From assembly GCA_947492135.1 (NCBI GenBank), contig CANLQR010000001.1, positions 1 through 57,877 of the forward strand: DNA of 57,877 bases. Reading direction: 5' to 3'. Source of the DNA: Deltaproteobacteria bacterium. Its GTDB lineage: Bacteria; Myxococcota_A; Polyangia; Nannocystales; Nannocystaceae. A program made the translations under genes and the position numbers. Positions 32,365 through 40,859 of the stretch are shown here, piece after piece; positions within the stretch are counted from its first letter, which is position 1, and every line of letters starts with the position of its first letter. A model generated the notes under the pieces. That model saw only the letters and a list, made by a program, of their open reading frames with translations. It was not told the origin of the DNA and did no database searches.

Positions 32365-34232
32365 AGTCGCGCGACCTCTTCGAGGGCCTCGACTTGAGCG
32401 CGCAGCGGCGCGAGCGCGTCCTCGCTGCGATCGAGGCCGATGCGGGTCTGCGCCGCGAGCAGCCGAGCCGTCATGGCGTCGAGCGTCGCCGTCAGATCGA
32501 GCAGTCGAGCCGCCCACATGTCGCGCTCCTGCATCAGGGCGCGGTGCTCGGGGTGGGCAGGATCGAACAGCCGCTCCGTCATGCTGCGTTCGATGTCGTC
32601 CATGCGCAGGGCCGCGACCCCGGCGAGGTTGATGGCGTGCTCGAGTTCGGGTGCGGTTGCCGTCGAGGTGTCGGGGCCGCAACCGCGGGCGAGCACGAGC
32701 ACACGTCGGACCACCGCGCCGAGCGCCTCGCGATGTCGGCGTTGCTCGATCCTCGGGATGATGCTCGGCAGCGCGGCAAGCCGGGCGCCCAGTGCGGCCG
32801 GCAGAGCTGCGCGTGCGTCGTGGGAGGTCTGTACCGTCGTGCGCCCGGCGGTCGCGCGCGAGATCCCATAGGCCACCAGCGCGGCGAGGCCAGCCAGTGG
32901 CGCCAGCGCCAGCGCCAGCGGGCCGTAGCCGATCGCCGGCGCCATGACGATCGCCGCCGAGAGGGTGAAGCCGCGGCCGGTCATGCGTCGCACGTGGGCG
33001 CGCATCGCCGGATGCCGCATCGGGGTCGAGGTGCCCTCGGCTTCGATATCGAGCCGACCGAGCGACGCGACGATGGTCTGCGCACTCGCGGGCGAGAGCC
33101 CGCGCACCAGCACGAACGGCAACCGCGGGATCTTGTGCTCGAGTCGTTCGATGGCAAAGCCGACCCGCGCGTTGGCGCGAAGCCACTGGACCAGGCGGTC
33201 GCGCCGATCACTGTCGAGCTTGTCCGAGATCCGTCCGGGGCCGAGGACCAGCACGGCGTCGGCCCCGGGTTCGAGTGCGACCGGCACGAATCCGCAGCGG
33301 AAGCACACCCGAACTTCGGTCAGGATGTCCGCGCCGCAGCCGGCACAACGCCCGGCGGCGACCTCGGGATCCGCGTCCGGGAGCGCCAGTGCGACATGGT
33401 TCGGGTCGCGCAACGTCGCGATCGCGTGCAGCACGGCGCCGGCCGACTGCGGGCGATCACCGGCGGCTTTGGCCATCAGCGCCGCGACCAACCGCTGCGT
33501 GCCGGTGCTGAACGTCGCCGGTAGTCGTGGAACCGGCGCGGTGCGGTGGGCCTCGAGCACTGCGAACGGCGTCGGCCCACCAAATGGCGGGGTGCCGGTC
33601 GCCAGCTCGTGCAAGATGCAGCCGAGCGCGTAGAGATCGGTGCGGGGATCGACCGCCATCGGATCGAGGCACTCGGGCGCCATATAGGGCGGCGTGCCCA
33701 GGACGGTGAGCGCGCCGCGATCGGCCTGGGCGAACGACGACGCGCGGGCCATGCCGAAGTCCGCGATCTTGGGGCCGGTCCGGTCCATCAGGACGTTCGC
33801 GGGTTTGAGGTCGCGGTGGATGACGCCGCAGCCATGCGCATAGGCGAGCCCCGACGCTAGCCCCCAGGCAAGGTCGAGCAGGGCGACTTCGCTGACCGGA
33901 CCCGAGCAGGCGAGCTGGTGGGCGAGGGTCGGGCCGTCGACGAGCTCCATCACCAACGCGGTGTGTCCGGCGATGACGTCGGTGCCCCACACGCGCACGA
34001 GGTTGTCGTGGACCAGCCGGATCGAAAGCTCGGCCTCGCGGCGAAAGCGGAGCACTGCGGTGGCGTCGCGTTCATGCCGGGGATGCAGCAGCTTTGCCGC
34101 GTAGACGGCACCGGTCATCCGGTCGCGTACGCACACGACCCGTGCAACCGCGCCGCAGCCGAGCTCGGCCCCGAACTCCCAACGTTCGCCCATCGGTGCG
34201 GCGCCGGTCCATGAGGTGGCGACTGGCTCCAT
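32361..34232 (-). CDS. Membrane Ser/Thr kinase with zinc ribbon, partner of the downstream pseudokinase
   Basis: A 623-residue protein. The kinase core is intact: K47 in VYAAKLL, HRDLKPANV with D141, KIADFGMA, GTPPYMAPE and DLYALGCILHELATG. The glycine loop is unusual (ELGCGAVARVV) but retains its glycines. A zinc ribbon, CAGCGADILTEVRVCFRCG, follows the kinase domain. A pair of hydrophobic helices comes at about 425-460, then a helical C-terminal region. The order kinase, zinc ribbon, soluble domain, two TM helices, helical tail is the same as in the overlapping downstream gene, so the pair arose by duplication. An ATG at codon 14 is an alternative start. The gene is divergent from ruvX across 71 bp. 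Confidence 0.9.
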   Translation of the reverse strand: MEPVATSWTGAAPMGERWEFGAELGCGAVARVVCVRDRMTGAVYAAKLLHPRHERDATAVLRFRREAELSIRLVHDNLVRVWGTDVIAGHTALVMELVDGPTLAHQLACSGPVSEVALLDLAWGLASGLAYAHGCGVIHRDLKPANVLMDRTGPKIADFGMARASSFAQADRGALTVLGTPPYMAPECLDPMAVDPRTDLYALGCILHELATGTPPFGGPTPFAVLEAHRTAPVPRLPATFSTGTQRLVAALMAKAAGDRPQSAGAVLHAIATLRDPNHVALALPDADPEVAAGRCAGCGADILTEVRVCFRCGFVPVALEPGADAVLVLGPGRISDKLDSDRRDRLVQWLRANARVGFAIERLEHKIPRLPFVLVRGLSPASAQTIVASLGRLDIEAEGTSTPMRHPAMRAHVRRMTGRGFTLSAAIVMAPAIGYGPLALALAPLAGLAALVAYGISRATAGRTTVQTSHDARAALPAALGARLAALPSIIPRIEQRRHREALGAVVRRVLVLARGCGPDTSTATAPELEHAINLAGVAALRMDDIERSMTERLFDPAHPEHRALMQERDMWAARLLDLTATLDAMTARLLAAQTRIGLDRSEDALAPLRAQVEALEEVARL

Positions 34233-34303
34233 CGGCTCGGCCCGAAGCGACGCGAACGTCCGCCAAGACTCTACCCCACGGACATGCTACAAGGCCATCA
34301 CAC

Positions 34304-34744
34304 ATGCGTGCGCTGGCGCTCGATGTTGGCAGCAAGACCATCGGGCTCGCGGTGAGCGACGAGGGGCGGTTGTTTGCGACAGCCTCCCACACGTTGACGC
34401 GGCGCGGCCAAGTCGACGACGCCCGCGAGGTCGGTCGTGTGGCCCGCGAGCGTGAGGTCGATCTGGTGGTGGTCGGGTTGCCGTTGGAACTCGACGGCCG
34501 CGAAGGCCGACGCGCTCGTGCTGTCCGAGCCTTCATGCACGCGTTGCTCGAGCATCTGGCCAGCACTGGCGCGGCTGTCGAAGTGACGACCTGGGACGAG
34601 CGGTTCTCGACGGCGGCCGCCGAGCGGACGTTGATCGAAGGCGACATGTCGCGTGCGCGTCGCAAGGAGCGCATCGATGCCATGGCGGCGCAGTTCATCC
34701 TGCAGGGCTGGCTCGATGCCCAGCGACGGGAGCCCCGAGAATGA
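34304..34744 (+). CDS. ruvX: Putative Holliday junction resolvase / pre-16S rRNA nuclease YqgF
   Basis: A 146-residue cytoplasmic RNase H-fold nuclease, the usual family length. Motifs are intact: LALDVGSKTIGLAVSD (first catalytic Asp), VVVGLPLELDGREG, VTTWDERFSTAAAE (Glu region) and the C-terminal RIDAMAAQFILQGWLD. The family matures 16S rRNA ends in E. coli and has been proposed to resolve Holliday junctions. Its stop overlaps the mltG start by 4 bases (ATGA), indicating a coupled operon; ruvX-mltG neighbourhoods are common in bacteria. Confidence 0.95.
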   Translation: MRALALDVGSKTIGLAVSDEGRLFATASHTLTRRGQVDDAREVGRVAREREVDLVVVGLPLELDGREGRRARAVRAFMHALLEHLASTGAAVEVTTWDERFSTAAAERTLIEGDMSRARRKERIDAMAAQFILQGWLDAQRREPRE

Positions 34745-35901
34745 AACGCGCGTGGTGGAAGCTCCGTAGGTCGCGCCGCGTGCAGCGGTGGATGCTCGTA
34801 CTCGTCATCGGCACGTTGGTCGCCGCGGCGTGGTTCGTGCGGGCCTCGTACCAGGCGCTCATCGCCTATCCCGACCGCGCCGGGGTCGGTACGGCCAGCG
34901 CGATCGATGTGGTCATCCCCGCGGGATCGAGTTTTCCCCAGGTGCTCGAGCTGCTGATCGACGCCGGCGTGTTTCCGGCCGACGAAGCCACGAAGTTCCG
35001 GCTGTTCGTGCTGCACAAGGGCGCGGCTCGCAAGGTGACCGCGGGTCCCCATCAGTTCCGCGGTGACATGACACCCACGGAGATTCTCGACGAGCTCCAG
35101 CGCAAGCAGCAGCGCAAGACCCTGCGTGCGACCATCCCCGAGGGCAAGAACATGCTCGACGTCGCGCAGATCCTTGCCGCGGCCGGCGTATCCGACGCAG
35201 CGGCCCTCGAGGCGGCGATGCGCGATCCCAAGCTCCTGGCGCGCCTGGGTATCGTTGCCCAGACTGCCGAGGGCTACATGTTCCCGGACACCTACCAGTT
35301 CAACGTCGACGATGAGCCTGCGGCGGTCATCGAGCGCATGGTGACGCGGCATCGCGAGGTCTATGCCGAGCTGCGCCGGCGCTATCGCAACGAGGCCCAG
35401 GATCTTGCGGACGACCTGCAGTTCGACGATCACGACGTCGTCACGCTGGCGTCGATCGTCGAGAAGGAAACCGGGGCCAAGCACGAGCGCCCGCTGATCG
35501 CGGGGGTGTTCCTCAATCGCCTGCGTTTCCCGAGCTTCAAGCCCAAGCGCCTGGAGACCGATCCGACCATCATCTACGGCTGCACGGTGCCGGCGACCAA
35601 GTCGGAAGCCTGCAAATCGTTCGAGGGCCGCATCCGCCGGGTCCATCTGCGCGATCCCGACAACCCGTACAACACCTACACGCACGAGGGGTTGCCGCCC
35701 GGGCCGATCACCAACCCCGGCAAGTCGGCGCTCGAGGCCGTGTTCGCGCCCAAGAAGTCGCGGTTTCTCTACTTCGTGGCGCGCAACGACGGCACCCACC
35801 AGTTCAGCAAGTCGGTCGCAGAGCACGAGGCCGCCGTCGACCTGTTCCAGCGCAAGGGTGCGGTTGGCGACGGTTCGGCCGCTGGCGCTGCGGACGAGTG
35901 A
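34741..35901 (+). CDS. mltG: Endolytic murein transglycosylase
   Basis: A 386-residue inner-membrane enzyme that cleaves nascent glycan strands and thereby sets peptidoglycan strand length. One membrane helix (residues 18-36) follows a basic N-terminus, giving a type II orientation. A LysM-like region covers about 50-130. The catalytic YceG/MltG domain contains GYMFPDTYQF, the catalytic-Glu segment LASIVEKETG (E241), VFLNRL, ETDPTIIYG and the closing YNTYTHEGLPPGPI. Length and motif order match the family. Coupled to ruvX by an ATGA overlap. Confidence 0.95.
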   Translation: MKRAWWKLRRSRRVQRWMLVLVIGTLVAAAWFVRASYQALIAYPDRAGVGTASAIDVVIPAGSSFPQVLELLIDAGVFPADEATKFRLFVLHKGAARKVTAGPHQFRGDMTPTEILDELQRKQQRKTLRATIPEGKNMLDVAQILAAAGVSDAAALEAAMRDPKLLARLGIVAQTAEGYMFPDTYQFNVDDEPAAVIERMVTRHREVYAELRRRYRNEAQDLADDLQFDDHDVVTLASIVEKETGAKHERPLIAGVFLNRLRFPSFKPKRLETDPTIIYGCTVPATKSEACKSFEGRIRRVHLRDPDNPYNTYTHEGLPPGPITNPGKSALEAVFAPKKSRFLYFVARNDGTHQFSKSVAEHEAAVDLFQRKGAVGDGSAAGAADE

Positions 35902-35916
35902 GTGCGGCGAGCCTTC

Positions 35917-35949
35917 GCGGGGCCGAGGGGGCCGAGATGTCCGCCCCGC
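35917..35949. terminator. Weak inverted repeat between convergent mltG and VCBS lipoprotein genes
   Basis: Arms gcggggc and gccccgc are perfectly complementary but separated by 19 bases. The position between two convergent stops suits a bidirectional terminator; folding support is modest. Confidence 0.3.
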
Positions 35950-35957
35950 CGCGCTCG

Positions 35958-38726
35958 CTAGCCCGGGATCGCGCACTCGGTGTCGAAGACATTGTTGTCC
36001 TCGTTGCACTCGTTGATCGCACCTGCCGGGGAGTCCACGCTCGGCGGGTCGACGACCGCCCGCACGGTATAGGGCGGCTGGAGTCCCATCGGGATCGCGA
36101 GGGTCACGTCGAGAACCTCGAACTGACCGGGTGCCAGCGCGATCGAGGTCGTGGTTTGTCCGAGAAAATACACCATTGCGCCGTCGACCAGCTCGACATC
36201 GACCGGCGTGCCCGCGGGTATCGACAGGGCGCCGAGGTTGCGGACCAGGATCGCAACCTCGACCTCGAACGCGCCATCCACCTCGTTCACGTTGCAGATG
36301 CTGCCCTCGATGCTGGCGTCGGGAGCATGGAACAGCCCGTCAGGCTGCACGTTCTGGCGAAAGTTGTTGAGCCGATCGTTGAGCCAGTTGACCTCGGGCA
36401 CCGCAGGCACGGTGCCGGATTCGGTGATGTGAGTGACGTGATACGCGTGCTGGTTCCAGACACGCCGCGTGCGGACCCAATTGTCCGACGCATCCTCCCA
36501 GACCACGACACCCTGGTTGGTGCCGTTCTCGGGGATCACGACCTCGGCGTTTCCGTCGTTGTCGACGTCGGCGACGACTGGCATCTCGAGTCGGGTATGG
36601 CTGTTGTGTGAGTCATCGGTGAACAGCACCGCACCGGTCGAGCCATCGAAGATCCGCATGGTGGTCTCGTCGGCATAGATCACCTCGGCCGCCCCGTCGC
36701 CCTCGAAGTCAAACACGCTGGAGCCCGTCACGCGGCTGCTGCAATCCTGGTTGGTGGCCTGCCACAACACCCAGTCGCCGGCGCACTCGGCCGGCAAAGC
36801 GGCAGGGTCACAATCCCAGTCCACCACGACATAGTAGTCGGACGACGCTGTGCCGATCTCGAGCCGACCATCGCCGTCGAAGTCGGCGATCGTTGGCGGT
36901 CCAGCCTCGTTGTTTGCGCAGTCGATCGAAGGGATCTGCATGCGGCGGAGCTCGGTGCCATTGTCGTCGAGGAGGAAGACCTCGCCGAGTCGGACGATGA
37001 CGACCTCGCCCTCGTCGTCGTCGTCGAAATTGGCGATCGCACTGAAGCCGTCGCAGATGATGCCGCCGCTGGCCCCGCAGGGGCTGTTGCTGCCGACGTA
37101 GGTGTACTCCCACTTCACGGTGCCATCGTGTTCGTAGACGGTGTTGCCGGCCGAAACCTCGAGCATGCCATCGAGGTCGATGTCGGCGACAGCCGAGCTG
37201 GGCCCGAGAAACCCGTTGTTCCCGATGCCCCCGACGAAGCCGCCCAACGCTGCGGTGACGTCGCCATCCCACAACAACGCGCCATCTTGGCCGTCGAGGG
37301 CGACGTTGCCGATGATCACTTCGGCGGCGCCGTCGGCATCGAGGTCGGCGATCGAGATCGCCGCGCCTCCCCGGGTGTGGACACTCCACGTCGGATAGAC
37401 GGTGTTGTGCCACAGCACCTCCCACACCGAGCCATCGGCAGCCGTACGCCGAAACGCGACGGTGCCCTGGACGGTGTTGTTGGCCGTCGAGGTCTTGGTG
37501 ATCGCGACCAGCTCGGCGACGCCATCACCATCGAGGTCACCCGCCGCGATGCCGGAGTCGTTGCTGATGAAATAGCCGCTGGCGTTGAAGTCTGCGATGA
37601 GCTGCTCGTCGAGATCGGCGATGTGTAGCATCGAGCCGTCGGGCTGACACTGACCGCTGTAGACCCGCAGCGTGGCCTCCGAGTTGCAGCATCCGTCTCC
37701 GGCAAGGTCGTAGGTCAGCAGCGCGATGTCGGGGATGTCGTCGTCGGTGAGGTTGATGACGATCGGCGTGGCGACGACATCGTCACGCGCCGGCGAGGTG
37801 AGGCCGACAGTGCTCGACTGGCAGCCGATCTGCGGGTCGAAGTCGCCGACCGGCGGGATGAACTCGCAGTCGGGGACCACGTCGTCGGGGACACACTGGC
37901 CGGTGCCCTGCGCACACACCTGACCGACCGGACACTCCTCGGTGAACTCGCAGTCGGCTCCGGGAACGACGCAGTCGTAGGCGAAGCAGATCTCGCCCTC
38001 GGGACAGCAGATATCCAGGTCGACCCCGCAGATCTCCGTACCGTCGCACTGGGGGACGCAGGCTGTGCCGTCGCAGGTCAGCTCGAAGCTGCAACACACG
38101 TCGTCGCAAAAGTCGGTGGGCCCTTCGTCGGTCTGCCCATTGCAGTCATCGTCGAGGCCGTTGCAGATTTCGGTGCCCACGGGGTTCACGTCGGCATTGT
38201 TGTCGAGGCAGTCGTCGTCGTTCTCGACCCAACCCTCCGGCGGCGCGTCGCAGGTGAGCAGGCCGTCGTCGCTGTCGTCGCCGTAGCCGTCGCCGTCGCC
38301 GTCGGGGAAGTAGCGCGTCGCGTCGGGATCGAACCCGTCGCAGACGACCTCATCGGTGCCATCGCACGTCCACATCAGCTCGTCGCAGCCGTTGCACGGG
38401 GAGTCGATCGCCTCGGGCAGCGTGGTGCAGCCACCGCACGCGTTGAGCTCACCCGCGCATGGCGGACCACTGCTGTCGCTGTCACTGTCGCTGGTGCTGG
38501 TGCTGGTGCTGGTGCTGGTGTCGGCCTCGGTCGCGCTGGCGGCGGAGGTGCTCGGCGCCGGACCCGAGGACGAGCCGTCGAGGCTGGGGTCGATGCCGGT
38601 GTCGCCACTCGCGCTCCCGTCGACGCTCTCCACGGTTTCTCTGGGGCAACCGGTGGCCAGGATGACGGCGAGCGAGAGGCCCCCCCGCGGGATTCGAGTT
38701 GGCGTGCTCAAGTCAGGCTTGGACAC
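35958..38726 (-). CDS. Large VCBS/FG-GAP and MopE-like surface lipoprotein
   Basis: A 922-residue exported protein. The signal peptide ends LATGCPR, followed by a Ser/Thr/Asp linker (DNA has a ctggtg hexamer array near 38484-38520). Residues 95-205 hold MopE-like acidic modules: YFPDGDGDGYGD, DCLDNNADVNPVGTEIC and CNGLDDDCNGQTDEG, which in other proteins bind Ca2+ or copper. A Cys-rich segment of about 100 residues is next. The core (about 310-760) is an FG-GAP/VCBS beta-propeller with repeated DxDGDGxxE loops (AAGDLDGDGVAEL, SIADLDADGAAEV, VADIDLDGMLEV, VADVDNDGNAEV). The C-terminus (about 820-922) resembles a CARDB-like adhesion domain (VAILVRNLGALSIPAGTPV). Likely a Ca2+-dependent outer-surface binding protein. 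Confidence 0.85.
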   Translation of the reverse strand: MSKPDLSTPTRIPRGGLSLAVILATGCPRETVESVDGSASGDTGIDPSLDGSSSGPAPSTSAASATEADTSTSTSTSTSDSDSDSSGPPCAGELNACGGCTTLPEAIDSPCNGCDELMWTCDGTDEVVCDGFDPDATRYFPDGDGDGYGDDSDDGLLTCDAPPEGWVENDDDCLDNNADVNPVGTEICNGLDDDCNGQTDEGPTDFCDDVCCSFELTCDGTACVPQCDGTEICGVDLDICCPEGEICFAYDCVVPGADCEFTEECPVGQVCAQGTGQCVPDDVVPDCEFIPPVGDFDPQIGCQSSTVGLTSPARDDVVATPIVINLTDDDIPDIALLTYDLAGDGCCNSEATLRVYSGQCQPDGSMLHIADLDEQLIADFNASGYFISNDSGIAAGDLDGDGVAELVAITKTSTANNTVQGTVAFRRTAADGSVWEVLWHNTVYPTWSVHTRGGAAISIADLDADGAAEVIIGNVALDGQDGALLWDGDVTAALGGFVGGIGNNGFLGPSSAVADIDLDGMLEVSAGNTVYEHDGTVKWEYTYVGSNSPCGASGGIICDGFSAIANFDDDDEGEVVIVRLGEVFLLDDNGTELRRMQIPSIDCANNEAGPPTIADFDGDGRLEIGTASSDYYVVVDWDCDPAALPAECAGDWVLWQATNQDCSSRVTGSSVFDFEGDGAAEVIYADETTMRIFDGSTGAVLFTDDSHNSHTRLEMPVVADVDNDGNAEVVIPENGTNQGVVVWEDASDNWVRTRRVWNQHAYHVTHITESGTVPAVPEVNWLNDRLNNFRQNVQPDGLFHAPDASIEGSICNVNEVDGAFEVEVAILVRNLGALSIPAGTPVDVELVDGAMVYFLGQTTTSIALAPGQFEVLDVTLAIPMGLQPPYTVRAVVDPPSVDSPAGAINECNEDNNVFDTECAIPG

Positions 38727-38791
38727 CGGCGTTGCGGGCTTTTCTAGACGCCTGTCGATCGATCCGAAGGAGCGCGGTACCGGCTGGCGGT

Positions 38792-39586
38792 TCAGCGGCC
38801 GCGCGCGGTCGCGATGACCCAGCCGTTGCCCTTACTGAGCAACTCCAGGGTGGCGCCGCCGCTGGTTTCGACACTCGCGCGACGTTCTGACCGCGTCGAC
38901 ACCTCGCGCCCTTGCCACTGACCCGCCGCGAGCTTGTCGATCGCAACACCGAGCCCGTCGCGTTCGAAGACCACGCCGTCATCGAGTCCCGAGAAGATCA
39001 GTGCGAGGGCGTCGATCCGCGCTGGCGCGGAAGCGGTCACGTCGCGAGCGAGCTTTGCTGCCGGTTCTAGCTGTTCGAGGGCGGCCTCGGGGGTCGGCGC
39101 GCTGATCCCAAGCAGGCGCTGAACGTTCGCGCCGGGGACGGCCATGCGCAGGCGAAACGCCGCCATCGCCGGTGCGGTCGGGCCAGATGCGTCCATGCGC
39201 ACAAGCGCCTGCGGCTCACCTACGCGGGTGAGAACGTCAGCTTTGTTTGCTTGATCGAATGTCCACAGTTCGATCGCTAGCGTCGGATCGGCATCGGCGC
39301 CGGCTCGACTCACCCCGACGACGGCGTCCAAGCGGCGATCCGACGGGGAGGTGAGCTCCAACAGCAGGACCACCGTCTCGCCGGCTTGTGCGGCTCGAGC
39401 GATGGTCGGGGCGAATCGCAAGCCAGGTGTGCTCTGCGCGGCGGGCTCAGGCTCCTCTCGTACGAAGTGGCCCTCGGGCTCCCGCGTACAGCCCGACGGG
39501 CCCGACGACACCCCCAAACAAACGCCCAAACAAACGCCGATGGTTGCGCCCAAGCGATCACCAGTGGCGCGCACGCAGCGGATCAC
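38792..39586 (-). CDS. Small lipoprotein, function unknown
   Basis: A 264-residue exported protein with an unusual signal: GVCLGVCLGV is encoded by a 12-bp tandem repeat, and the likely lipid Cys lies at SGC near residue 33. The mature part resembles no family I recognise and is predicted alpha/beta with short hydrophobic segments (ETVVLLLELTSP, IDALALIFSGLD). The phrase RRLDAVVGVSRAGADADPTLAIELW suggests a beta-sandwich. It is divergent from the PEGA protein across 101 bp. Confidence 0.7.
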   Translation of the reverse strand: MIRCVRATGDRLGATIGVCLGVCLGVSSGPSGCTREPEGHFVREEPEPAAQSTPGLRFAPTIARAAQAGETVVLLLELTSPSDRRLDAVVGVSRAGADADPTLAIELWTFDQANKADVLTRVGEPQALVRMDASGPTAPAMAAFRLRMAVPGANVQRLLGISAPTPEAALEQLEPAAKLARDVTASAPARIDALALIFSGLDDGVVFERDGLGVAIDKLAAGQWQGREVSTRSERRASVETSGGATLELLSKGNGWVIATARGR

Positions 39587-39687
39587 CGCAGCGATCTCGC
39601 CGAGTCGGTCTGCTGGCGCATGCGCGGACGTTGCCCACAGCGTCGCGCGGTGCCTGCGGTGCGGTCAAGCGTGGTACGCTCGTTCCG

Positions 39688-40818
39688 GTGAACTGGCTTG
39701 AACCCTCGCGCTGCGAGCCTTGGCTGCGGTTGTCGGCGATCGTCCTGTCCGTGGCTGTGGGCGTGGCAGGGATCACGTCGGGTCCTGCGCACGCGTGGGC
39801 GACCGCCGCCCCCGCGGCGGGGACTCCGAGCTCGCTGCGCGCCGCGATTCTTCCGTTGGAGGTCGATGGGGAGCTTTCCGACGTCGACCGCGAGGCCCTG
39901 CTCGCGGAGCTCGTCGGTGGACTCGAGCGGGGTTCGTTCGCGATCGTGTCCCCCGCCGACGTGGTTGCGCGCGATGCCGCGGCAGCGGGGTGTTCCCAGA
40001 ACAAGTGCTACCAGCGCGTCGCCAAGAACACAGACGCCTCGCACGTGGTCCACACCCGGGTGGTCGTTCGCGATCGCGACTACGATGTGACCGTCGAGCT
40101 GGTGGACGGCGAGACTGGTGCGGTCGTCGCGAAGAGCGACGAACACTGTGAAATCTGTGGCATCGTCGATGCTGGGAGCCTGATGGCGTCGGCCGCGGCC
40201 ACGCTGCGGACCAAGCTCGATGCGCTGGCCAAAGGGCCCTCGGTGCTGACGGTGCGCAGCGATCCGCCGGATGCCGATGTCACGTTCGACGGCGAGATCG
40301 TCGGGGTCACGCCACTGGAGCGGCCCGTGGTCGGTGGCAAGAAGCTCGTTCGCGTCAGCAAAGAGGGCTACATCGCCGTCGAGCGCGAGGTGACCGTGGT
40401 CGACGGCGTCGCCGAAGAGATTTCGTTCTCGCTGGAGAAGGTCCCCAGCCGGCTACCCAAGCGCCCGTGGGGTTGGGTGTCATTGGGTGTCGGCGTGGCT
40501 GCTGTTGGCGCAGCGGGGGCCTTCGCCGCCCTCGACGACCGAAGCTTCGCGGTCGGGTCGGCTTGCGCGGGCGCCAAGAAGGACGCGGACGGGGACTGCA
40601 AGCGATTGTGGGACACCGAGTGGATCGTCTTCGGCACGAGTCTCGCCGCAGCGACGCTCGTCACGCTCGGCGTGGCGGTCCTGCTCACGTCCAGCAAGCG
40701 CGGGCGCAAGGCCAAGGGCGCCGGCCCGAGTCCCAAGCCGGGCAAGCAGTCACGCGGCAAGGCGGCTGCGAACTTCGGCGTCGGCCCTGGTTCGGTGTCC
40801 GTGCGCGGCCGATTCTGA
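39688..40818 (+). CDS. PEGA-domain membrane protein
   Basis: A 376-residue protein; the GTG at 39688 begins VNWLEPSRCEPW and leads into a hydrophobic signal segment (about 14-35). The first domain (50-180) resembles proteins that read ILPLEVDGELSDVDREALLAEL with a Cys pair (CSQNKCYQRVAKNTDASHVVH) and a CEICG motif. These occur in myxobacterial PEGA proteins, often near kinases. Residues 190-255 are a PEGA repeat (VRSDPPDADVTFDGEIVGVTPLERPV). Two C-terminal membrane helices follow (about 272-290 and 315-335), then a basic tail. PEGA domains are surface or peptidoglycan-linked. It converges with the TPR kinase. Confidence 0.82.
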   Translation: MNWLEPSRCEPWLRLSAIVLSVAVGVAGITSGPAHAWATAAPAAGTPSSLRAAILPLEVDGELSDVDREALLAELVGGLERGSFAIVSPADVVARDAAAAGCSQNKCYQRVAKNTDASHVVHTRVVVRDRDYDVTVELVDGETGAVVAKSDEHCEICGIVDAGSLMASAAATLRTKLDALAKGPSVLTVRSDPPDADVTFDGEIVGVTPLERPVVGGKKLVRVSKEGYIAVEREVTVVDGVAEEISFSLEKVPSRLPKRPWGWVSLGVGVAAVGAAGAFAALDDRSFAVGSACAGAKKDADGDCKRLWDTEWIVFGTSLAAATLVTLGVAVLLTSSKRGRKAKGAGPSPKPGKQSRGKAAANFGVGPGSVSVRGRF

Positions 40819-40859
40819 CGGGAAGCCCACGGGTCCGCGGGCCGGCTGCGCGCCGTCGC

